From Liolophura sinensis (lineage: Eukaryota; Mollusca; Polyplacophora; Chitonida; Chitonidae): a stretch of DNA of 64,000 bases. Made by a program: the position numbers and the translations under genes. Positions 1 through 11,540 of the stretch are shown piece after piece. The first letter of the stretch is position 1. Each line of letters begins with the position of its first letter. The notes below the pieces were generated by a model. The model was not told where the DNA came from. It did no database searches and saw only the letters and a program-made list of their open reading frames with translations. Location of the stretch: positions 18,241,127 to 18,305,126 of the forward strand of contig NC_088297.1 in assembly GCF_032854445.1 (NCBI RefSeq), written 5' to 3'.

Positions 1-394
1 TTTACTTCTTCCAAAAACGGCCTCCAAACTCAACATTTTCAACCAAGAAATGTTTTGAGGAATAAAATGTGTGCTAACAATATTAAAACACATTTTGCTC
101 ATGAAATGAAGACAAAATGTATTTATTTCATTTTAAAATAAAACAAAACACCTATGCGTTTCTTTTTTTGGATAGTATATATATGCATTTTACTAACATG
201 CATTTATCTGTACTAAATTGTTTAATATGCCATAATCATTAAAGGAGTATTAAGCTAAAATAGTGCTGAAGTCTGTAGGGGAGAAAATATGCATACCCTG
301 AAGGAAATCATCAGAAAGCCCTCACTGACAAGAGTAACAAGGCCTTTACTGTGTGAAAACTTTTAGTTTGACACTATCATAGTGACAACAGGGA
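1..394. other. Intergenic, no gene seen
   Basis: AT-rich sequence with short homopolymer runs. I see no exon, repeat family or promoter here. Confidence 0.5.
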
Positions 395-400
395 TTTATT
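395..400 (-). promoter_or_regulatory. Poly(A) signal of the Myb/SANT-like gene
   Basis: AATAAA on the minus strand, about 12 bases beyond the stop codon at 412-414. It is overlapped by a second AATAAA four bases upstream. The 3' UTR would be very short. Confidence 0.6.
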
Positions 401-411
401 TATTACGAATC

Positions 412-1603
412 TCAGAGTTTGTGTGACACCTTCAATGCCGTATCAGATGGCTCCTCCATGGGAGCCCCTCCTCCAGTCTTTCTGGCATCCGCCCTCCTCC
501 TAGCCTCTTTGCGCTTAACCTGACTTGACAGGTCACTCCACTTTTTCTTAATTTCCTCCACTGTCCTCTCAACTTTTGCCACACTGTTCACTCTATGAAG
601 CTATAATATTGCACAATGCATTCTAAATAGAAACATAATATCCAGATTTGATTGTACTTGTCACCAAAACAAGGTAAATCAAAGAAAAGGACAAACTGAA
701 ATAGTATTCACAAATGTTCATTTATTTATTTATTTGATTGCTGTTTTAAACGGTACTCAAGGATATTACCCCCATACGATGGCAACCAGCGTTAAGGTGG
801 GAGGAAGCCAGGCTTAGCCCAGGGGAAACCCATGACCATCCACAGGATGCTGGCAGACCTTTGCAAGGACGGCCAGAGAGGAAGCCGTACTCACATATGT
901 ACTATGAAGATATAAGTATGTGAATTAAAATGAAAACACAGTTTCCAAAGGTGAATCCTGATTTATCAATTCACTTAACCAAAACATCGATATCAGAAGT
1001 TCTTAGTTTAGAAATCATAACAGATATGTATTGTAGATAGTTTTTACTTCTGCCAGGGCAGGAAATACCATGTCAGATGTAAAAACATTTTTAAAACAAT
1101 TTTGTATCTCTTAGAATTTATCGGGTTTATTTTAATTTTAATGTTGTTTTCACATGACACTGTGTGGATGTGAGTAGCCTTCAGTTTAAAAGGACGCAAG
1201 AGGACAGACAATCCTTTTCAATTCCAAAGCACAGTAAGAATGTGATATCATAATTATTTACTCCCTTTTTTTCAGCCTATTTTTGCCCTCATAAATCCAC
1301 TTTTAGGTCAAAATTAGGAATGGCAGCACCAAGGTACTGATATGTTTGAAGATTCTGAGTGAACACAGATTAAGCTAGGGGAACTTCAAAATACTGAAAC
1401 AGCCCTTTGCAGCATTAATATCTGGGCTTAAGGTACCTTTGGTATATCTCATTCCAAGAACTGTTCTTCTCAGATTTGGTCACATGTTTACCAAACTTTG
1501 CCTTAATAACGTGACCATGATCCTCAAGGGCCATGACCAAGGCCTTGGTCGTCCTGGACTCCCAATTAGGCTTCTTTGCCTTCTTTACAACATTCAATGC
1601 CAT
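412..1603 (-). CDS. Myb/SANT-like DNA-binding domain protein (two exons)
   Basis: The two coding exons are 1603-1437 and 592-412. They join across a GT-AG intron (phase 2, CAAAG|GTACCT ... CATAG|AGTGAAC) into 115 residues ending in TGA. Exon 1 has the pattern KKPNW...ALEDHGHVIKAKFG...SEKNSSWNEI. Exon 2 continues VNSVAKVERTVEEIKKKW, then a basic stretch KRKEARRRADARKTGGG and an acidic tail. This is the trihelix-like Myb/SANT-like DNA-binding fold found in NAIF1 and in Harbinger-transposon accessory proteins, with its Trp and KKKW positions in place. Only this domain is present, so the protein is much shorter than NAIF1. It is either a small DNA-binding regulator or a relic of a Harbinger second ORF. 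The ATG at 1603 is the first in frame. The reading frame is clean, which favours a working gene. Family assignment is by eye. Confidence 0.75.
722..895 (-). mobile_element. SINE fragment (gagtacggcgtaaaacacc family) in the Myb/SANT intron
   Basis: The minus strand carries the central and 3' part of the SINE family that recurs throughout the window. It lacks the tRNA head and begins at the ggccgtccttg region. The (AAAT)n tail lies at 719-733. Confidence 0.75.
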
Positions 1604-1960
1604 GATGATTGAAGTAACAAACGACAGCTGTCAATGTCAATTTCCCATAATTCATAGCAACCAGTTAATCAGCTGATTTATTATCATGTCACAAGGCAAT
1701 GTAAAGCAATTTCTTGTGCCCCCCCCCCCCCAAAAAAAAATGAAACCACATCAACTAAACACTATACATCAACTAAACACATAAAGATAAAATCTGATAT
1801 GTCATTGCACGACTCCTTGAAAACCTTTTCGTTTTCCATCTGAAGTCTTGCGTAACCGGTGTACCCTGAGGAAATAAACGTGTCAGTTCATAAAATACAC
1901 GGATACAAGCAGTAACTTACCTCAACGATCTGTTTTACCTAATCCAGTTGTAAATAATAC

Positions 1961-2060
1961 CTTATACTCCTCCATATCTGAGTATTTCTAACCTCTTTGT
2001 CATCAATTCGTGTTGTCAACTTCGGACCGCCATTTTCTTCCCGCCTGACGTCACACCCGA
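1961..2060 (-). promoter_or_regulatory. Promoter and probable 5' UTR exon of the Myb/SANT-like gene
   Basis: On the minus strand a perfect CRE palindrome TGACGTCA (2046-2053) is followed closely by AAAATGGCGG (2037-2028), a YY1-type site usually found at start sites. A donor TAAG|GTATTA follows at 1961/1960. The spacing fits a short non-coding first exon spliced to the coding exon. The CRE also faces a plus-strand TATA-like CTATAAAA near 2092, so the promoter could be bidirectional. Confidence 0.45.
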
Positions 2061-2840
2061 GTATGTTATCTATCAGCTACACTATAAAAACTCACTGAAC
2101 TTCCAGCGCTATCACATTAAACTTCATCAAAACCAGCTGGGCTGTAAACTGAAAGTACAAAAGTAATGATTTGAAATGAATATCCCAACAGGCTACAATG
2201 AAATTAAGCCGGCGTACCTCTGGCATACAAGCTCCTTGCACAAGCAGCGGCGGGATGTACCCGCCTGCATAAGCACTCACTCATTTCTGATTGTCGTAAC
2301 ACGTCTATTCATAACGACATCCAAAAATGGACCTGCCTTTACGAAGAAAAGTACGGAGAAATTTACGCTAATTTATACGGAGAGGTTTATGAAACTGGCG
2401 TTCATTTGGCAAATGCACTTGCGTAAATTGTAGCGAAATGTCCCATTTTATCGGGCTATTTTCAACAGTTTTAACATGAGTGAGATAGGAAAATTTCAAA
2501 TTTGGACACCCTTCTCAAGAAAAATGACCTCTAAACGGGCAAATTGGACACCTTGCTTCAGATTTCTGGCTAAACCCCTGAGCCGAAGGCTGGAGCCCAT
2601 AAACAACTGGTCAATTCATCAAGGCGACCTGATGACCCTGGCAGGATTTATTATGGGAAATAGAAATAAAAGTCCCCTTCAAGGCCTCTAATCAACTACA
2701 TAATGGACAATCAGTATGGACCAGTTGTTTGAGGGTTCATGCCTGCCGCTTTGCCTGTCAAACAAAAGGTCAATTCTGTAAGACAGTCCATTATTTAAGC
2801 GGTTGAATCACCTGACAGGATTTTATTTCATTAAGTGTAA
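2061..2840. other. No supported gene
   Basis: Open frames of 85 and 71 codons occur at 2176-2433 and 2476-2691, but neither resembles a known domain or has splice context that I can defend. Confidence 0.4.
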
Positions 2841-3302
2841 GAAAACTAAAGAACCACAATTATCCTAGCTTAAAGGCCTTTTATTCCACTTGTGTAGTTG
2901 CACGCACTTTGAAATTATGACTTGCAACACCACAATCAACTGCCAATTATGGTAGTTACTTGGGGCTGCCATCTGTGATCTTCTAGACTCTTCTTCTTTG
3001 TAGGTAGGGATTGTTTCAAGCATTTTTTATGATCAGGACAGTTCAGGTTATATTTCTAGAAGCACTGTTACGATCTCCCATCTCTATTAAATGTAACCAA
3101 AAGCACCAACAATATTTGAACGGGATAGTACATAAAGAATTTTTTGAACTTACTCCATGACAGAACAGAGTTCAGTTCAATGTTGGCAGTTCCCAGTAAT
3201 TAGCATAATTAGCAGTTTACCATGCTACCAAAAGTACAACCAAATATAGAATGAGGAACGAAAGCCCTTTTAGCTAGGATACTTGTGGTTCTTTAGTTTT
3301 CT
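2841..3302. mobile_element. MITE with ~45-bp terminal inverted repeats
   Basis: The left end gaaaactaaagaaccacaat... (2841-2885) reappears inverted at 3302-3257 with a few mismatches, both arms including the motif cctagcttaaa/ttagctagg. The ~460-bp interior has no coding frame. This is the structure of a non-autonomous DNA transposon. Confidence 0.65.
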
Positions 3303-5319
3303 TCCCCTCAAAATACAAGACTGAGGTAAAACAGACAAAATGAACGTTCTTCAACTCCAAGTAGGTCATAAAAAAAAGAGAGAATGAAAAACTACAATAT
3401 TTAACCCACCAATCACCAATGCGATAGATGGGAAGCAAATTGCCAAGGACCAAAATGCAGGCACATAAACTTTGTCCAGGATACATTAATATCAAAAACA
3501 AATGCTCAGTAAAATGCTTACTTTTCATTGCAGCGCATAGGCGCAGACCACCAAATGCTCTCTTCGGTTCAGTCTGCTGACCTTTCCAGCCCTTCCTCCC
3601 TGCCCAATTAAGGTTCAGAGCAACATTGTGGGATATGGTCTGAGACATCACCCGTCTGGTCGCCTCCTTAAGATTAGAACCCCCGATGATGCTGAGTTGA
3701 TTGAACTACAATAATATTACATACTGGTATAATAACCTTGTGTTGTAAAGCCAAAATAGCATTGATGATTACCTATATTGTTTTTTTTTTACATCCTGAA
3801 AGTGATGCTAAATGAAATTTTCAAGCTGTAAAGCAATACAGTTGTTTTCCAAAAGTTGGCTAGGGTGGTGATGGGTTGGGTGGGAGTCAAGTGGTACTTC
3901 TTTGAACATGAAGCTGCGCTAACAAAAAACCCCTGGACCCGAAGCCTCAAGTAATACTACGTGAATTCATCCCTCCTAATGCTTATTTGAGCCATGTTTA
4001 TATGTGAGTATAAATTGTGCTTGAATAATAAATTGAAATTGAAATTATCACTCCCCATTATCAACTCCCCATACTAATTCTATTCATCAATCCTTATGGT
4101 GAAACATCTCATGTCCTGAAATATCACCTTGCAAATTCTCTGATGTTACTCAAGCTGCCTTACCTTATTTTCTTTCATTTAACGGCACCTTAACATACTG
4201 CCACCCCCAACCCCCTTTCCATTTTTCATAATAGATCATCTTTATGTACTGTCATTGCCCTTCCAGTCCCCTTCCGTTAATCATTATTATGTACCAAGCC
4301 TCTCCCCTAAATCCCCCGCCGCTGATAATGGTAATGTACCATGCTTCCCCCCCCCTCCCCATCCAAATCAGCCGCTGTGGACCATATTTATCTATGTACT
4401 CCCTCCTCCATAGATTATTATGTACCATAAGACCTCCCACCCATGTCCCCCGCCCTCTACATCTACCAGCAGCCATAGGAAGGTAGAAAAAACACATAGA
4501 ATAAAGTATAAGGCACAATAGTGACTTTTTTTGACTTGTACAGTAAATTTTTTTATGCTCGGTTTAACGACCTTTTGACGACCTTTTGCCTAACCAGTGG
4601 TGTACATCGGAAGCTTTTGTCCTTCACTCAGGCGTACTGTTCAGAATCAGTTAACATGAGTTCACGGTAAAAACCTAACCGCATTATAGTTCTCGACACC
4701 TGATGATACGGTTTATGTTTGTCGTGTTGAAACTTTACCACTACCTTTGAGGTTTGTGTATTTTCTATCGTCATTTCCATAAATTTATACCTCAATCTGT
4801 AACATTTGCACACAGATCTTGCTGTAGCTCTGTTTCTAGCAGCTTGTCAATCCCTGGTGAGGTGCAGCTTGTGGTTGTCTGCCTATACCTTATGTGATGT
4901 TATCACTCAATTCTCACTGTAACAGTACCTCCGTAGCCTGACTCTTTTCATTTGTAGCCCTTATTCAGCTATTTGCAATTTTGTTGTAGCCACATATTTG
5001 CGATGTTATTGTAAAAGAAATTACGCAGAAGTTGTCCAGCGTGCCACTCGTTTATAAATAGCGATATTTATGACTTCCTCAGATTCCTTTCGCTCCTGTT
5101 GTAAACAAACTTATGGAGCTTAAAATTATGAATAAGAAAAAACTACTCTGGCAACATTTTCCTGATAAAAATATGGAAGTCCAGCATATGAATGTATAAA
5201 TCAGGTGGTGTTGCGTGTTGCAACGAAAAGTCAAGTTTGGTAGTAAATTCCATTGGTTTTAAGGAGAGCTGAATATTGATGATAAGTTAAAATGTATGTA
5301 CATTATATGTGTGTTTGCT
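3303..5319. other. Intergenic with C-rich imperfect repeats
   Basis: No gene was recognised. Between about 4199 and 4460 an imperfect repeat alternates C-rich tracts with tattatgtacca-like segments roughly every 55-65 bases. Confidence 0.4.
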
Positions 5320-5345
5320 TGGGATTTTATGTCGTACTTAGCAAT

Positions 5346-5515
5346 TTTTCAGTTATGCCATGACGAAGAGTCATTAGGTGTGTGTATACATAAATATATA
5401 TATATTTTTCAGTTATGCGATTACGAAGTCATTAGGTGTGTATACATAAATATATATTTATATTTATGCATACACACCTAATGACTCTTCGTCATCGCAT
5501 AACTGAATAATTGCT
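5346..5515. repeat. Large imperfect hairpin and direct repeat
   Basis: The segment from tttttcagttatgcgattac to cataaatatata (5404-5458) is followed almost at once by its reverse complement (5459-5512), so about 50-base arms can pair. A further direct copy of the arm lies at 5346-5402. The arm resembles the 3' tail of the second SINE family, so this looks like SINE tails in inverted and direct arrangement. Confidence 0.65.
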
Positions 5516-5720
5516 AAGATTGTGTCCTCTTATGGCAGGGGTTGTGTGCAGCCAAAGTGCTGTCGCCACTGAAATACCAGGCCGAACACACCAGAAATGA
5601 CACCCCACCCAGCCGCATTTTACTGACACTGGGCCAGCAGTCATGTATCCTTGATCAAACCTCTCACCACTGAGTGCAAAGCGATGCAGCAACATAAACA
5701 ATTTTCTTTGATATAACACC
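5513..5720 (-). mobile_element. Second SINE family, fragment
   Basis: On the minus strand this matches the interior of the repeat at 12.64-13.0 kb (shared segments around the ggtgtcat.../cagtgtcag blocks). Its tail merges with the hairpin just upstream. Confidence 0.5.
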
Positions 5721-6039
5721 ACCCTGCCTTGATCTCCCGAAATAATTTAAAAGAAACAGACTGTAGCAGAGGGGCCTGTACTTGGTGAGGTGTTGCGCTT
5801 TTCTCTGATCGATACCGGATATTTCTAGGGTTTTGTCCTTAGCAGGATTTCTCTTCACTAAAACCTGATATAGGTCAGAAGCTTGTCACCTCTCGAGAAA
5901 GCCTTAAAATTATGTAAGTTCTTTCATTTGTGGCTGTTTTGTGTGCATGATTTAAATGCTTGTTTTATTTATTTAGACACTATTTTGCTTACTCACTGTG
6001 ATCCCATGTTGTAATGTCGACCTTTCCTACATTTCCCAG

Positions 6040-6582
6040 ATGGATTTGGAGATGTATATACAAAAGAAGTGGACGGCGCTTTTCAAGTTCTTGAACTTTA
6101 GTCAAACCGGCAAGTTGACGTTTGCGGATTTCATTGAGTATCCTGTCCAGCTTCTACGTGCAGGAAAAGTTGAAGACGCCTTTGTTTTAGCGCGAGCTTA
6201 CAAAAAGCACTGGGACTCCATCCTCGAGGCCCTGGGCAAACCCAAAAACGAGGCGTCAGTGAGTCAGGATGACTGGGTTAAGGCTCAAACTATTATCAGC
6301 AAACAGGATTGGTACCTCAGAGAGCTTATACCAACTGCCACAATGGCTTTTTTTGATATTATGGACATAGACAAAGACGGCACAATTAGTTTCGCGGAGT
6401 GGCGGAATTACTACACGATGCAAGGAGTGAAAAGTGAGGAATTCATCCGCTCTACCTTCGCCAAGATGGATTCCAACAATGATGGCGTGATTTCGCGAAA
6501 GGAATTCGAGCATGCCCTGAAAGTGTACCATTCAAGACATGAACCAGGGAATGATTATTCGTTTTTGTACACTCTAGACTAG
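6040..6582 (+). CDS. EF-hand calcium-binding protein, calexcitin/SCP-like
   Basis: The frame encodes 180 residues and ends in TAG. The ATG directly follows TTTCCCAG, so this is a terminal coding exon with the start codon at its 5' edge or one internal to a longer chain. The start MDLEMYIQKKW... looks like a natural N terminus. Two canonical EF-hand loops are visible: DIDKDGTISFAE (residues 109-120) and DSNNDGVISRKE (144-155). The N-terminal half holds two degenerate hands (e.g. NFSQTGKLTFADF). Four-hand layout, length and the long helical linker match sarcoplasmic calcium-binding proteins and calexcitin: cytosolic Ca2+ buffers or sensors of muscle and neurons in invertebrates. Its last ~20 codons and 3' flank are duplicated in inverted orientation near 53.9 kb. 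Confidence 0.8.
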   Translation: MDLEMYIQKKWTALFKFLNFSQTGKLTFADFIEYPVQLLRAGKVEDAFVLARAYKKHWDSILEALGKPKNEASVSQDDWVKAQTIISKQDWYLRELIPTATMAFFDIMDIDKDGTISFAEWRNYYTMQGVKSEEFIRSTFAKMDSNNDGVISRKEFEHALKVYHSRHEPGNDYSFLYTLD

Positions 6583-6589
6583 ACGAAAT

Positions 6590-7180
6590 CAATCCGACTG
6601 ACTCAAGGTAACCAAATGCGATGTGGGCACCACTGTGCAGACAAAATAAATCAGACAGACTCTGGGTAATGAAGTGTTATGTTGACACCACTGTGGAAAC
6701 GAGTAGTCGTATTGAGTAGAATTCACACTGGGTATTCAGTAGTGTTCCTGTCAGTTTATTGTGTAGACGGAATGAGCAGGTTTCACACTACGTATTCATA
6801 TACACATATATTTAGATGTATTCAGGTGGCACTATATAGTGAGGACGAATGATGCCGGCTTCACACTAAATATTCAGATATTTTCATGTCACTATATAGT
6901 GTAGAGAAATTATGGAGGACTCACACAAAGAATTCAGATGTATTGATGTCAGTATATAGTGTAGACGAATTGTGCAGATTCACACTAACTATTCAGGTGC
7001 ATTCATGTCACTATATAGTGTAGACGAAATCAGCAAGATTCACACTAATTATTCATATACATCTATATCCATGTCACTAGATTGTGGAGGCGAATTCAGC
7101 TGGATTCACACTAAGTATTCTAATCTATTCACGTCACTATATTGTACAGACAAAATAAATAAGATTGATCCTGAGTAACT
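6590..7180 (+). repeat. ~60-bp tandem array with cactatatagtg palindrome
   Basis: About eight diverged units share ...gtagacgaa...agattcacactaa.tattca.at.tattcatgt. Most contain the 12-base palindrome cactatatagtg or a variant (e.g. near 6831, 6890, 7008). The array starts within the 3' UTR of the EF-hand gene. A poly(A) signal AATAAA lies at 6645-6650. Confidence 0.7.
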
Positions 7181-7865
7181 ATGTCGATATTGAGAAGACG
7201 ATACACATAGAATTGACGTTGAAACTTCAGATTAAAGCATGCCAGTTTACTGAGTAGCTGGTTCAAATACTGCCTCAGTATTCAGTTTTGTGAAACGGAA
7301 GGCCTTCTTGAGACATTTGCTAGTGTGATTTATACTCATGAAAAATAAACAATATATTCCACCAATAAATAATGTGGTTTGTGTGTGACATCGCTGACAA
7401 TGTGTTTCATGTTGCACACTTTGGACTTCGAAGACTTCAAGGCATCTAATTCAGTGAGAAACAAATCACACAGAAGTGAAGGGTAGTTTGAGATATTTAA
7501 TGCCAGAGCTGAAACAGCGTAAGTTGGATTGAATCACGTACATCCATTGGTCAAGATGGTCCAGATACTTGACCTGTAGGGTAAAGTACATATCACCGCC
7601 ATGGCTTCCAATGTAGCCTTCTTGCTTCCTGTTGACAAATCTCTCTTTAAATTATGTCACCCGCGTTTTTGCAAAGAGGTAAGCTATGTATGGATCACGG
7701 CTATTGGGGAATCCACCAATGACCTTACAGTTATCGCTATCATCTTTATCGAATTCCTCTACTTGTAACCTAACATTTGTCCTGAAAGAAAAAAACAAGT
7801 CAGTTGTGCATTAAGACGGAAAGAAACGTAGATTTTTGTGTTTACAAGTAGAATAAACACACCGA

Positions 7866-8012
7866 TTATTTATTGATTTATTTACTTATTTGATTAGTGC
7901 TTTACGTGGTACTCAAGATTATTTCACTTATACGGTGACGGAAACCGGGCGTAACCCAAGGAAACCCACGACCATGCTTGGTTGCCGGCTGAACTTCCCA
8001 CGTACGGCTCAG
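7866..8012 (-). mobile_element. SINE (gagtacggcgtaaaacacc family), 5'-truncated
   Basis: The minus strand shows the family's 3' half with an (AAAT)n-like tail at its 3' end. It is absent from the inverted copy at about 53.2 kb apart from a short remnant, so it inserted after the duplication or was lost there. Confidence 0.7.
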
Positions 8013-8719
8013 ATTGTTCGAAGGTATGTGGATAACATTGCTGTACTGGCGAACGTTTTCCCGAAATCACTCAGTTTCGAAACTGAAAAAGGGAAACTGT
8101 CTCAAATGGATTTCTTGCTGCCATGCCTGTGTTGCCCATCTTCCTTACGTAGGCCTACATATCCTTCTAATGTATCAAACCTAGAGTGGATTTCCTTGTT
8201 GTACGCACTCTCCTAGCACTCCATGCCGCTCTCCATAGCAATTCGTAATGTTAAATTTAGTGCCTTTGCCCTACAAATATCTGATCCTAAGAAAAAGCAG
8301 GAACTTGAGCATTGGAGGTAAGCAGTTTTAGACCATATGTTGTTAGATAATGGTACAGGTTCTTGACTATGGTCAAGACCCCTTGGAGGGAAAAGGCCCA
8401 AGGGATAATAATAATAGAGATTAAAAATGAGGGAGGAATAAACAATGAGAAAGTTAAATTAGTAAGCATAGGTAAATAGAAGGAAAGAACCTTTTTTTTT
8501 CTTGGAGGCTACACAAGTATGATAGTGAATGGCTGAGAACAACATTGCAAATCAATGTACCAATGAAGCCAGAATGATAAAAAACTCTGTCTTCACAAAT
8601 AAAATGCCTGTGGTATATTTTCTAAAATATTCGGACAAGCAGCAAGGAAACATTGACGTCCACTGAAAATTCGTTACCTGTGTATTGTTAAAATCTGCAG
8701 TAGAATCTGAAGTACGTGC

Positions 8720-8865
8720 TTAGGATTATGTCACTTATATACGACTGCCGCTGTCATAGTGAGAGGAAACCGGGCTACATGTCCAACTACATGTCACTGA
8801 AAGACTTTCCCACATACGGCAACAGAGGAGGTCAGCAAGAGCTGGGTTATCTCACAACCGTGACG
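8720..8865 (-). mobile_element. Old SINE fragment shared by both duplication arms
   Basis: Degenerate SINE interior (ggaaaccgggc..., cacatacgg). The same fragment sits at 52.14-52.29 kb in the inverted copy, so it predates the duplication. Confidence 0.55.
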
Positions 8866-10199
8866 TTGATGGGAATTTGTGAAAGATTAGAATAAAACGC
8901 TCGGCCTGCGGCTCAGTGGTTAAACAATGGCCTCCCTCCGTCATCAGCGAGATACATACTACTTTTAAGTCAACACTGTCTAAATTAGTTGTAAATTTCA
9001 GTAAGTTTAAATTTAAACACATTTATGACAAAATTATATATGGCAAGATTCATGAGTTGCAGTAGGTCTAATACATAAAATAGTACAAATGTACAGCTTC
9101 ATATGTGTGAGAGAAATATTTACAGCTTCTAAATTTACACTGAAATGTGTTTCTGACAAAGTTGCAAGTTTTGACTGAAGAAATCGCTGTTTGTTTGCTT
9201 GTTTACTTGTTGTTTGAGTTTTTTTTTTTAAATAAAAAATATCGTTTTCCTCCAAAAAAAAAACAAACAAACAACCTCTTCACAAGACAGCTTGCCCAAT
9301 ATCAGAATTTATTTACGGATTTTAGTGCTTTTGGGGGAGAAATGATGAATTATTCAGTTTAGTTATTTACGACTTTCGGTCCATAGCGCCTTTTTTTCTA
9401 TTCACCATTTAGGGCAATGAAAACAGATCGGCTCTTTATGATTAAATCTCTTTTTCTTTCACCTACGATTCAGCGTATTATATTCTCTCTTAGTCTAGCT
9501 GTGGGATGGGAGTGGGTAGGGTTTCTTCTCAGTGTTGAACCAAACCAATAAATCTCAAATTCTAAACATAGCACGGTGATGTGACCTTCAATAGGTGGCA
9601 TGTATCAGCGAACAGTGATAATCTGCACATGGTCAGGACGTGACAGGTACAGGAGTTGAATTAGGTTTGTGTTACCTACTCTGGCGGTATATCACATCTT
9701 TATTTCTAGTCTGGACGATTTCCTGTTTATTTTGAGGTCTGTTTATTTCCTATATGCTCAGTTTCGAGACTTTGTCACAAGAAAAACGTGATGTAGACTG
9801 CATTATAGACGTTTAACTTGTTGGCTATAATCAGTTCTCTGTAATATCAGTGATACCCACTATCAACATTACGTTTAGACAGCGACGCGTAACAAGACAG
9901 GCTCTACACATTTCAACTTTGTCCACAAGAAAAACGTGCTTACTTGCACTTCCTTTGTGGCTTTCATGGTTTATGACAAACATTTCACTAGTGCGTGGTT
10001 CGTCGGATATCTCCTACCAACTTTACCGCACTTAAAACATGTGGACAAACCATGCCTCATCAATGTCAGGCGGTTAAATTTGTGGCCAGAGTGGCCAAAC
10101 TCGATGGCCACATTCCGAATAATAATAATCATCGCCATTGTCGCATAAACATACTCAATTTGAGTATACGTACAGCTGTAACATTGACACTAATCGACA

Positions 10200-10970
10200 C
10201 AATAAATCAAATTTAGTGTGAATCATAGCAACAGATCTAATTCAGTCAGATTGCTTTTGAGTAATCAGTTGCTCATGTAGTATACCAGTTATATACATAC
10301 GTTGTCCTTAACAACGGGCAAAATTCAATCAGTCAGATTCATTTTGGCTCTTCACTTACACATGTTATATATAAGTTATATACTTACCTTGTCCACAACG
10401 ACTGGGAAGATACAATCAATCAGACTCACTCTGAGTATTTAGAACAAAGCTGCATTTATGTCTTTGATGATCAGTAGAAATGAATGAAATTCACTTCGAG
10501 CTTGACAACTGTGTACATGACATTTGCTGAGCAGGCAGTAAAATCAGTCTTCATCATATCTAAAATCAGTAAAGTCATTTTGAATATTCAGTACATAGTT
10601 GCATTGATGGCTTTGCTGATAGTACAAATCCATCAGATTTTCTTTGATTATTAAGTACAAAGGTACTTTATGTCCGTGATAAGGAGTAGAAATGAGTGAG
10701 ATTCATTTTGTTGTTTGACAATTATATACAGGGCATTACTGGGCGGACACTATTATTATTAAATAGATTCACTTTGGGTATTTAGTTTTATTCATAACAA
10801 TACAGAGGAGACGTCATCAGTCAGATTCAATTTAGGTATTCACATTCAGCTTTGACACAACTGAGGAGGCGTAATCGGTCAGATTCACGTTGAGTGTTCA
10901 GTTTTAGTCATGACGCTACCGAGGAGATGTATTCAGTCAGATTCACTTTATATGTGTTCATAGAAAAACG
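10200..10970 (+). repeat. Degenerate 60-80-bp tandem array
   Basis: Repeated cores of the form cagtcagattcactttgggtat recur about ten times with variable spacing. The wording resembles the array behind the EF-hand gene, so both may descend from one satellite family. Confidence 0.55.
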
Positions 10971-10997
10971 ATTAGATAGATAAGATAAGTTAGATAG

Positions 10998-11540
10998 ACA
11001 AGATTTACGCTCTATCTTGTGGGATAATTGTGGCTAGGTGTACACATATAGGTGACATAGCTTAAACAAAACCAGGAAAGAAAATGAAACCTTTATTGAT
11101 TGGTTAAATTTAGTAAATGAACGATGGGTTATCCCAAAAAGAGTCTTTATGCTCTAATAATGAAAGTCAATGTAGTAACAAGATTTACGCTCTATCTTGT
11201 GGAATAATTGTGGATAGGTGTACACGTATAGGTGACATAGCTTAAACAAAACCAGGAAAGAAAATGAAACTTTTATAGATTGGTTAAATTTAGTAAATGA
11301 ACGATGGATTATCCCAAAAAGAGTCTTTATGCTCTAATAATGAAAGTCAATGCAGTAACAAGATTTACGCTCTATCTTGTGGGACAATTGTGGATAGGTG
11401 TACACGTATAGGTGACATAGCGTAAACAAAACCAGGAAAGACAGTGAAACGTTTACTGATTGGTTAAATTTAGTAGATGAACGATGGGTTATCCCAAAAA
11501 GAGTCCTTGTGCTCTAATAACGAAAACCAATATAGTAACT
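10998..11540 (+). repeat. 180-bp tandem repeat, three copies
   Basis: Units begin at 10998, 11178 and 11358 and are more than 90% alike by eye. Each opens with acaaga, 11 bases, then tcttgt, which can fold into a 6-bp hairpin, and contains a gattggtta (inverted CCAAT) motif. Confidence 0.85.

Larger units (their letters stand above)
6520..9915 (+). repeat. Left arm of a 3.4-kb inverted duplication
   Basis: From the last codons of the EF-hand gene to about 9915, blocks recur in reverse order and complement at 51205-53985. Matched blocks include the EF-hand C-terminal codons, the aaataaatcagacagac 3' flank, ggattt/gtacgcactc (8170-8220), the gaccttcaataggt block (9580) and gcgtaacaagacagg (9887). 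The left copy has an extra SINE at about 7.87-8.01 kb and a longer tandem array. Confidence 0.75.

Noticed and set aside
4252-4518. Gly-rich 88-codon frame
   Set aside because: It is the complement of the C-rich imperfect repeat.
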